Assembly: GCA_947589095.1 (NCBI GenBank)
Contig: CANQBX010000039.1
Span: 1 to 36,802, forward strand
Length of the DNA stretch: 36,802 nt
DNA from: an uncultured Lachnospiraceae bacterium
GTDB lineage: Bacteria; Bacillota; Clostridia; Lachnospirales; Lachnospiraceae
Direction: 5' to 3'
Positions 31,215 to 36,802 of this stretch are shown here, piece by piece. The translations under genes and the position numbers were made by a program. The notes under the pieces are model-generated. The model made no database searches and had not been told where the DNA came from. It was given only the letters and a program-made list of their open reading frames with translations. Each line of letters starts with the position of its first letter. Positions within the stretch are counted from its first letter, which is position 1.

Positions 31215-31433
31215 GTGAAGAAAAAGGGCCAGGATCAGGCAAAGCCGGAATATATAGACAAAAAAGTGAGAGTGGCCTTCGGAGCAGATGAGGAACAGCT
31301 TGCAGAGGAGTATGACCGGTTCGCGGCTCAGATCGGGTCTTCGGAGGAGCCTGCCGTGCCGGAAGGAGAGTTCGAACGGATTCTGAAGCGGGTCGGGGAA
31401 ACCATAGAAAAAAATCATAAACCAAAGGGATGA
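31215..31433 (+). CDS. Small hypothetical charged protein upstream of ackA
   Basis: 72 aa from GTG 31215, with AAGAGG about 7 nt upstream. It is rich in Lys and Glu and appears helical and soluble, with no signal or membrane segment. No domain is recognised. It is divergent from murG and lies 89 nt before ackA; the ackA promoter starts at its stop codon, so the two are only loosely linked. Confidence 0.65.
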   Translation: MKKKGQDQAKPEYIDKKVRVAFGADEEQLAEEYDRFAAQIGSSEEPAVPEGEFERILKRVGETIEKNHKPKG

Positions 31434-31458
31434 CAAATTCCTGCCGCCATATTATAAT
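31430..31458 (+). promoter_or_regulatory. Sigma-A promoter of ackA
   Basis: ATGACA (31430-31435) and a perfect TATAAT (31453-31458) with 17-nt spacing. The -35 box overlaps the stop codon of the upstream small gene. It may also drive nrdA, which follows ackA closely. Confidence 0.7.
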
Positions 31459-31522
31459 GTACGGTGAGGCTCGTCCGGAAGGCGTATTAAGTAATCAGGC
31501 GGTAGAAGGAGAAGTACATTCC

Positions 31523-32740
31523 ATGAAGATTCTAGTTATTAACAGCGGCAGCTCGTCGCTTAAGTTCCAGGTGATCGATATGGCAACCGAGGAGGTTCTG
31601 GCCCGCGGCGTGTGCGAGCGTATCGGTATCGATGGAATATTTACATATAAGACCGGCAGCGGCATTTCGATCAGGGAGCAGATTCCGATGGAGGATCATA
31701 CCCGGGCGGTTCATGTGCTTCTTGATACGCTGGCGGATCCACGGAAGGGTGTGATCGGAGATTTCTCGGAGATCGACGTCATCGGACACCGTCTGGTGCA
31801 TGGCGGGGAGAAATTTACCGGTTCCGTAGTGATCACCGACGAGGTGATCCAGGCTATGACCGAGTGCAACGATCTGGCGCCGTTACATAACCCGGCGAAT
31901 CTGATCGGCGTAGACGCCTGCCGCAGGCTGATGCCGGATACGCTGATGGTGGGCGTTTTTGATACGGCGTTCAACCAGACGATGGAGCCGAAAGCCTTTC
32001 TCTACGGTCTGCCTTATCAATATTATGAGAAATATAAGATCCGCCGTTATGGATTCCACGGCATCAGTCATAAATATGTATCGCAGCGGGCGGCTGAGTT
32101 CATGCATCAGGATCCGCGGCGGGTGAAGACCATTGTCTGCCACCTGGGCAATGGGGCCAGTATCTGTGCGGTCAAATACGGTAAAGTAGTGGACAATTCC
32201 ATGGGATTTACGCCGCTTGAAGGGTTGGTCATGGGTACCCGCTCCGGCGATGTGGATCCGGGCGCGCTGGAATTTCTGGCGAAAAAGGAGAATCTGGATC
32301 TGCCGCAGATCATGAAGATCCTGAATCAGGAATCAGGCGTTCTGGGCATTTCCAAGAACCTGTCCAGTGATTTCCGGGAGCTGAAGGACGCGGAGATCAA
32401 ATATAATGATAAGGCGGCGATGGCCCGGGAGATTTTTGCATACAGGGTGGCTAAATATGTGGGCAGCTATGCGGCAGCCATGAACGGAGTGGATAATATC
32501 GTTTTCACGGCCGGCGTCGGGGAAAATGACTCAGATATCCGTGAGGAGATCTGCAGCTATCTGGAATTCCTTGGCATCCGTATTGACGAGGTGAAGAACC
32601 GGGAATCCGGCGAAGCCGTGAAGATATCCGACGGAATGTCTAAGGTGAACGTACTGGTGATCCGCACGAATGAAGAGCTGGAAATTGCCCGTCAGGCGGC
32701 GGAAGTGGCCAGGCAGGTGCAGGCCGGTAAGATACTATAA
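31523..32740 (+). CDS. ackA: Acetate kinase
   Basis: The protein is 405 aa from ATG 31523, with AGAAGGAG upstream; earlier in-frame sequence covers the promoter. It makes ATP from acetyl phosphate, the last step of acetate fermentation. The family motifs are clear: NSGSSSLKFQ at the N-terminus, GHRLVHGG, the catalytic DTAFNQTM region and RRYGFHGISH. The usual partner pta is not in this window. nrdA begins 23 nt downstream. Confidence 0.97.
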   Translation: MKILVINSGSSSLKFQVIDMATEEVLARGVCERIGIDGIFTYKTGSGISIREQIPMEDHTRAVHVLLDTLADPRKGVIGDFSEIDVIGHRLVHGGEKFTGSVVITDEVIQAMTECNDLAPLHNPANLIGVDACRRLMPDTLMVGVFDTAFNQTMEPKAFLYGLPYQYYEKYKIRRYGFHGISHKYVSQRAAEFMHQDPRRVKTIVCHLGNGASICAVKYGKVVDNSMGFTPLEGLVMGTRSGDVDPGALEFLAKKENLDLPQIMKILNQESGVLGISKNLSSDFRELKDAEIKYNDKAAMAREIFAYRVAKYVGSYAAAMNGVDNIVFTAGVGENDSDIREEICSYLEFLGIRIDEVKNRESGEAVKISDGMSKVNVLVIRTNEELEIARQAAEVARQVQAGKIL

Positions 32741-32763
32741 TTAAGATAAGGGAGAAGAACGCC

Positions 32764-35301
32764 ATGAACATCATGAAACGGGACCGCTCCGAGCAGGAAT
32801 ATTGCCCGGAGAAGATCAAGAACGCCATTTCGAAGGCATTTGTGAGCGTGGGCGCGCCGGTAAGCGAGACGGAACTGGACCGGATCCTTGCGCAGGTGGA
32901 GCGCAAGTTCCCGGAAGGGTGGAAGCAGGAGCTCCGGCTGTCCGTGGAAGAGATCCAGGATCTGGTAGAACAGACGCTGATGGAGGAAGGACACTACCGC
33001 GTCGTGCGAAGCTATATCCTGTATCGCGAAGAGCGTTCGAAGAAGCGCCGTACCCGCCGGGAGATCATGCGGTTCTTCGAAAATACGGAGAAGGCGGCCC
33101 AGCTGGAGTGGGTGCTGACCCGCGTCCAGAAGGAGTTCGACGCGGAGGAGTATAATCTGGAATACCTTTCCGCCAAGTTCCAGGCGCTGTCCAAGCCGGA
33201 TATGACAGAACGGGAGAAATTAAATATCCTGACTAAATCGGCGGTGGAGCTGACGACCCAGGAGGCGCCCCGCTGGGAGATGATTGCGGCCCGGCTCCTG
33301 CTTCTGGGCTTTACGGCCCGGCTTAAGGACACCATGGACGCCCTGCATATCCGCAGCTTCTATGAGAAGATCGCTTACCTGACGGATCAGGGGCTTTACG
33401 GCGCATATATCCTGCAGAATTATACCCGGGAGGAAGTCAATCAGTTCGAGCAGTGGCTGGATCCGGAGCGGAACAACCGGATGAACTATTCCGGGCTGGA
33501 GCTCCTGCTGAACCGCTATGTGATCCGCACCCACAAGGGCGTGCCGATCGAGACGCCCCAGGAGATGTTCATGGGTATCGCCATGCATCTGGCGATGAAG
33601 GAGCAGAACCGGGGGTATTGGGTGAAGCGGTTCTATGATATGCTGAGCAGGCTGCAGGTGACCATGGCGACGCCGACGCTTTCCAACGCCCGCAAGCCCT
33701 ATCACCAGCTTTCCTCCTGCTTCATCGATACGGTGCCGGACAGCCTAAACGGCATCTATCGCAGCATCGACAATTTTGCCAAGGTCAGCAAGTTCGGCGG
33801 CGGCATGGGATTATATTTCGGAAAGGTCCGTGCCAACGGGAGCGCGATCCGCGGCTTCGAGGGCGCGGCCGGCGGCGTCATCCGCTGGATCCGTCTGGCC
33901 AACGATACGGCGGTGGCGGTGGATCAGCTGGGCATGCGCCAGGGCGCGGTAGCCGTCTATCTGGACGTGTGGCACCGGGATCTGCCGGAGTTTCTGAATC
34001 TGCGGACCAATAACGGCGACGACCGGATGAAGGCCCACGATGTGTTCCCGGCGGTGTGCTATCCGGATTATTTCTGGCAGCAGGCCAGGGACAACCGGAA
34101 CGGGGACTGGTATTTGATGTGCCCGCATGAGATCCTGACGATCAAGGGCTACGCGCTGGAGGACTATTTCGGCGACGAGTGGACGGAGCGGTATCTGGAC
34201 TGCGTCAACGATATGCGCATCAGCAAGCGCGTGATCCCGATCAAGGAGATCATCCGCCTGATCCTTAAGAGCGCGGTGGAGACCGGAACGCCGTTTACAT
34301 TTAACCGGGATCATGTGAACCGGATGAATCCCAACGGGCACAGGGGCGTCATCTACTGCAGCAATCTGTGTACGGAGATCGCCCAGAATATGAGCGCGAT
34401 CTCGTCGGTGGAGCAGCGGATCGAGACTGTGGACGGGGAGACTGTGGTGGTCACGGTGACGAAGCCGGGCGAGTTCGTGGTCTGTAACCTGGCCAGCCTG
34501 TCTCTGGGCAATATCGACGTGGAGAACCGGGCGGAGATCACCGAGGTGACCCGAAGCGTTGTGAGGGCCCTTGACAATGTGATCGACCTGAATTTCTTCC
34601 CGGTACCCTACGCGAAGATCAACAATGAGAAATATCGCCCCATCGGGCTGGGCGTCAGCGGGTATCATCATATGCTGGCGAAGCACCATATCAAATGGGA
34701 GAGCGAGGAGCATCTGCAGTTCGCGGAGAAGGTGTTCGCGGATATCCATTACGCGGCGATCGAGGCCAGCTGCGATTATGCGATCGAGAAAGGGAAGTAT
34801 CTGTATTTCGAGGGAAGCGACTGGCAGACGGGGGCGTATTTTGAGAAGCGGAACCTGACGGATGAGCGGTGGAGCGCGCTGGCGGCGAAGGTGGCGGCGA
34901 ACGGACTGCGCAACGGGTATCTGCTGGCGGTGGCGCCTACCAGCAGCACCAGTATTATCGCGGGGACGACGGCGGGACTGGATCCGATCATGAACCGGTA
35001 TTTCCTGGAAGAGAAGAAGAATGGGCTGATGCCGCGGGTGGCGCCGGAGCTGTCGATGGATACGTTCTGGTATTATAAGAATGCGCATCTGATCGATCAG
35101 ACATGGTCGATCAGGGCCTGTGGGGTGAGGCAGAGGCATATCGATCAGGCGCAGAGTATGAATCTGTATATTACGAATGAGTTTACGCTGAGCCAGGTGC
35201 TGAAATTGTATATACTGGCGTGGGAAGAGGGCGTGAAGACGATTTATTATATTCGGTCGAAGAGTCTGGAAGTGGAGGAGTGCGAGGCGTGCTCGTCTTG
35301 A
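32764..35301 (+). CDS. nrdA: Class Ia ribonucleotide reductase, alpha subunit
   Basis: The protein is 845 aa. It reduces ribonucleoside diphosphates to deoxy forms using the radical from NrdB. An ATP-cone (about 5-95) gives overall activity control by ATP/dATP. The active site shows redox Cys319 (SSCF), Asn534, catalytic Cys536 and Glu538 (NLCTEI), and the partner Cys in VVCNLASL. The C-terminal shuttle pair is Cys840 and Cys843 (ECEAC). GGGAGAAG precedes the start. Oxygen-dependent class Ia enzymes are notable in a probable anaerobe. nrdB lies 362 nt downstream, beyond a long palindrome. Confidence 0.95.
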   Translation: MNIMKRDRSEQEYCPEKIKNAISKAFVSVGAPVSETELDRILAQVERKFPEGWKQELRLSVEEIQDLVEQTLMEEGHYRVVRSYILYREERSKKRRTRREIMRFFENTEKAAQLEWVLTRVQKEFDAEEYNLEYLSAKFQALSKPDMTEREKLNILTKSAVELTTQEAPRWEMIAARLLLLGFTARLKDTMDALHIRSFYEKIAYLTDQGLYGAYILQNYTREEVNQFEQWLDPERNNRMNYSGLELLLNRYVIRTHKGVPIETPQEMFMGIAMHLAMKEQNRGYWVKRFYDMLSRLQVTMATPTLSNARKPYHQLSSCFIDTVPDSLNGIYRSIDNFAKVSKFGGGMGLYFGKVRANGSAIRGFEGAAGGVIRWIRLANDTAVAVDQLGMRQGAVAVYLDVWHRDLPEFLNLRTNNGDDRMKAHDVFPAVCYPDYFWQQARDNRNGDWYLMCPHEILTIKGYALEDYFGDEWTERYLDCVNDMRISKRVIPIKEIIRLILKSAVETGTPFTFNRDHVNRMNPNGHRGVIYCSNLCTEIAQNMSAISSVEQRIETVDGETVVVTVTKPGEFVVCNLASLSLGNIDVENRAEITEVTRSVVRALDNVIDLNFFPVPYAKINNEKYRPIGLGVSGYHHMLAKHHIKWESEEHLQFAEKVFADIHYAAIEASCDYAIEKGKYLYFEGSDWQTGAYFEKRNLTDERWSALAAKVAANGLRNGYLLAVAPTSSTSIIAGTTAGLDPIMNRYFLEEKKNGLMPRVAPELSMDTFWYYKNAHLIDQTWSIRACGVRQRHIDQAQSMNLYITNEFTLSQVLKLYILAWEEGVKTIYYIRSKSLEVEECEACSS

Positions 35302-35340
35302 GATGAGAGGGATCGATCCGTAAGCGAAGTGTGGCATGAA

Positions 35341-35369
35341 GGGTTCGTAGAGGGTTCGCAAAGGGTCCG
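35341..35369 (+). repeat. Three GGGTTCG direct repeats with an 11-bp period
   Basis: GGGTTCG (35341-35347), GGGTTCG (35352-35358) and GGGTCCG (35363-35369) recur every 11 bp, just before the long palindrome. They may be part of the same element or a binding site. Confidence 0.55.
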
Positions 35370-35370
35370 C

Positions 35371-35587
35371 GGAGTGGGGCTTGTCCGTTTGGGACTCAGG
35401 TTTCGGATGGTGTACTTCTAAGTTCACAGCAATTTGCTAAAAGCGGTACGAAAAACGGAACCAGCCTGTGCGCATCCGGGAGGGGACTTTCCTGGTCCTT
35501 CCGTTTTTCGCACCAACGCAAATCACTGTTCACTAAGAAGTACGGATACCATCCTGCAAATTCGCCCCAAACGGACAAGCCCCGCTC
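35371..35587. repeat. 217-bp long palindrome between nrdA and nrdB
   Basis: Left arm 35371-35464 and right arm 35492-35587 are reverse complements over most of their length with a few gaps; the loop is 27 nt. The outer 23 bp pair (35371-35393 with 35565-35587) except one G-U. The inner arms (35445-35460 with 35499-35514) have one mismatch and end in T-runs on both strands, so the core could terminate transcription either way. The 362-nt gap has no gene: besides this and the direct repeats, 35302-35340 and 35588-35663 show nothing certain, and no clear nrdB promoter. Confidence 0.85.
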
Positions 35588-35663
35588 CACTGCGGCGGGG
35601 ATGAGAGCAGCTGTTACATTTGATATACAATACAATACTTTGTGAGAAAAGGAGAACGGAACG

Positions 35664-36707
35664 ATGGAAGAGATGCTGAAGAAACCGTTATTTAACCCGG
35701 AAGGAGATACCGATGTACGGCTTCGCCGCATGGTGGGCGGGAATACGACGAATCTGAATGATTTTAATAATATGAAATATTCCTGGGTCAGCGACTGGTA
35801 CAGGCAGGCGATGAACAATTTCTGGATCCCGGAAGAGATCAATATGAGCGTGGATATTAAGGATTACCGGAAGCTGCCGGGGCCGGAGAGGCGGGCTTAT
35901 GATAAGGTGCTGTCGTTTCTTATTTTCCTGGACAGCATTCAGACGGCTAATCTGCCGAATATCGGCGAGTATGTGACGGCCAATGAGGTAAATCTGTGTC
36001 TGGCGATCCAGACGTTCCAGGAGGCGATCCACAGCCAGAGCTACAGCTACATGCTGGATACGATCTGCGAGCCGCAGGAGCGCAACGACGTGCTTTATCA
36101 GTGGAAGGACGACGAACATCTGCTGGCCAGGAACAAATTCATCGGCGATCTGTACAACGATTTCCAGAAGGACAAGGAGCTGGATGTTTTCATGCGGACG
36201 CTGGTGGCCAACTATATTCTGGAAGGCGTGTATTTCTACAGCGGGTTTATGTTTTTCTATAATCTGGGCCGGAACAACCGGATGCCGGGTTCGGTGCAGG
36301 AGATCCGCTACATTAACCGCGATGAGAACACGCATTTGTGGCTGTTCCGCAATATCCTTCTGGAGATGCAGAAGGAGGAGCCGCAGATGTTCACCGAGGA
36401 GAAGAAGGCGGTCTACCGCGGCATGATCCGAGAAGGCTGCGAGCAGGAGATCCGCTGGGGCCATTATGTGATCGGCGACGATGTGCAGGGACTGAATAAG
36501 GGGATGGTCACGGATTACATCCAGTATCTGGGGAATCTGCGGTGTACGAATATCGGTCTGGATCCGATCTACGAGGGACACGAGCAGGAGCCGGACAGCA
36601 TGCGTTGGGTATCCCAGTATTCCAACGCGAATATGATCAAGACGGATTTCTTCGAAGCGCGGAGCACGGCCTACGCCAAGAGCAGCGCATTGGAGGATGA
36701 TCTGTAG
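35664..36707 (+). CDS. nrdB: Class Ia ribonucleotide reductase, beta subunit
   Basis: The protein is 347 aa. It holds the di-iron centre and tyrosyl radical used by NrdA. All ligands are seen: Asp90, Glu120 and His123, Glu187, Glu221 and His224, with radical Tyr127 in HSQSY, so it is a normal class Ia/b-type radical protein and not a Tyr-less variant. The C-terminal SSALEDDL tail is the part that docks to NrdA. AAAAGGAGA lies 9 nt before the ATG. Eighteen bases after the stop the window enters the terminal repeat. Confidence 0.95.
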   Translation: MEEMLKKPLFNPEGDTDVRLRRMVGGNTTNLNDFNNMKYSWVSDWYRQAMNNFWIPEEINMSVDIKDYRKLPGPERRAYDKVLSFLIFLDSIQTANLPNIGEYVTANEVNLCLAIQTFQEAIHSQSYSYMLDTICEPQERNDVLYQWKDDEHLLARNKFIGDLYNDFQKDKELDVFMRTLVANYILEGVYFYSGFMFFYNLGRNNRMPGSVQEIRYINRDENTHLWLFRNILLEMQKEEPQMFTEEKKAVYRGMIREGCEQEIRWGHYVIGDDVQGLNKGMVTDYIQYLGNLRCTNIGLDPIYEGHEQEPDSMRWVSQYSNANMIKTDFFEARSTAYAKSSALEDDL

Positions 36708-36725
36708 AGATCGTTTTCGTTATTT

Positions 36726-36802
36726 TTCAGTGAAGTGAAAAGTTAACTTCCACTTCTAAAGACCCCGGCAAAAAAGTTGCCGTTAGTGTTGCAGGAAAGG
36801 AT
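36726..36802. repeat. Right copy of the 77-bp terminal inverted repeat
   Basis: Exact reverse complement of 1-77. It begins TTCAGTGAAGTG, directly after the short nrdB trailer, and runs off the end of the window. Both copies point outward, as expected if two copies of one mobile or dispersed element flank this region in opposite orientation. Confidence 0.95.

Noticed and set aside
35632-35643. ACAA-N4-TTGT as a possible NrdR box before nrdB
   Set aside because: It matches the NrdR box only weakly and no second box at the usual spacing is visible; none lies upstream of nrdA either.
35396-35842. 148-aa minus-strand frame across the nrdA-nrdB gap
   Set aside because: It overlaps the nrdB start antisense and owes its openness to the palindrome; no ribosome binding site or domain supports it.
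1-36802. CRISPR arrays, prophage or transposase genes
   Set aside because: No spaced direct-repeat array and no integrase, transposase or phage structural gene was seen anywhere in the window.

Overview
The window reads as chromosomal DNA of a moderately GC-rich, monoderm Clostridia member, most likely Lachnospiraceae. Supporting signs are strong AGGAGG-type ribosome binding sites, consensus sigma-A promoters with 17-nt spacers, and family content typical of that group: a DUF1461/TIGR01906 membrane protein beside a DacF-type carboxypeptidase, a DUF2508 protein, DUF5702 and DUF6382 proteins, and a Tad/Flp pilus locus with no secretin. The first and last 77 bases are exact reverse complements, so the window is probably a complete assembly contig that stops in a repeat at both ends.

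Layout. 1-2332 (+): secreted CAP-domain protein and a DEDDh exonuclease. 2414-5707 (-): dacF, the DUF1461 membrane protein, and a DUF4145-TM-SH3 protein. 5952-7434 (+): trmB, a possible small protein, thioredoxin and tRNA-Lys(CUU). 7580-10530 (+): a degenerate GGDEF-EAL protein and a lipoprotein NlpC/P60 hydrolase with four peptidoglycan-binding repeats. 10583-17004 (-): a compact operon of GH13 amylase, glycogen branching enzyme, OmpR-type regulator and multi-spanning histidine kinase, with a DUF2508 gene upstream. 17535-28250 (+): the Tad/Flp pilus locus. 28265-30046 (+): rhomboid protease, HIT protein and an orphan sigma factor, convergent with murG (-). 31215-36707 (+): a small hypothetical protein, ackA, and class Ia ribonucleotide reductase nrdA/nrdB split by a long palindrome.

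The Tad locus is the main multi-gene system. It carries two A24 prepilin peptidases, a TadZ/CpaE-like ATPase, the CpaF motor ATPase, TadB and TadC platform proteins, one Flp-type major pilin with a clean prepilin site, three further pilin-like proteins (DUF5702 and two TadE/F-like), and a DUF6382-FHA protein. Unusual points are a TadC with an Ig-like ectodomain, a TadE-like protein ending in two Cys/His modules, and a 29-bp RNA stem that would bury the ribosome binding site and start codon of that TadE gene.

Other items worth attention are a GlgB with an AT-hook-like basic tail, the coupling of glycan enzymes to a two-component system, a large palindrome between nrdA and nrdB, hairpins with stop codons in their loops, and a tRNA promoter whose -35 box lies in a perfect palindrome.
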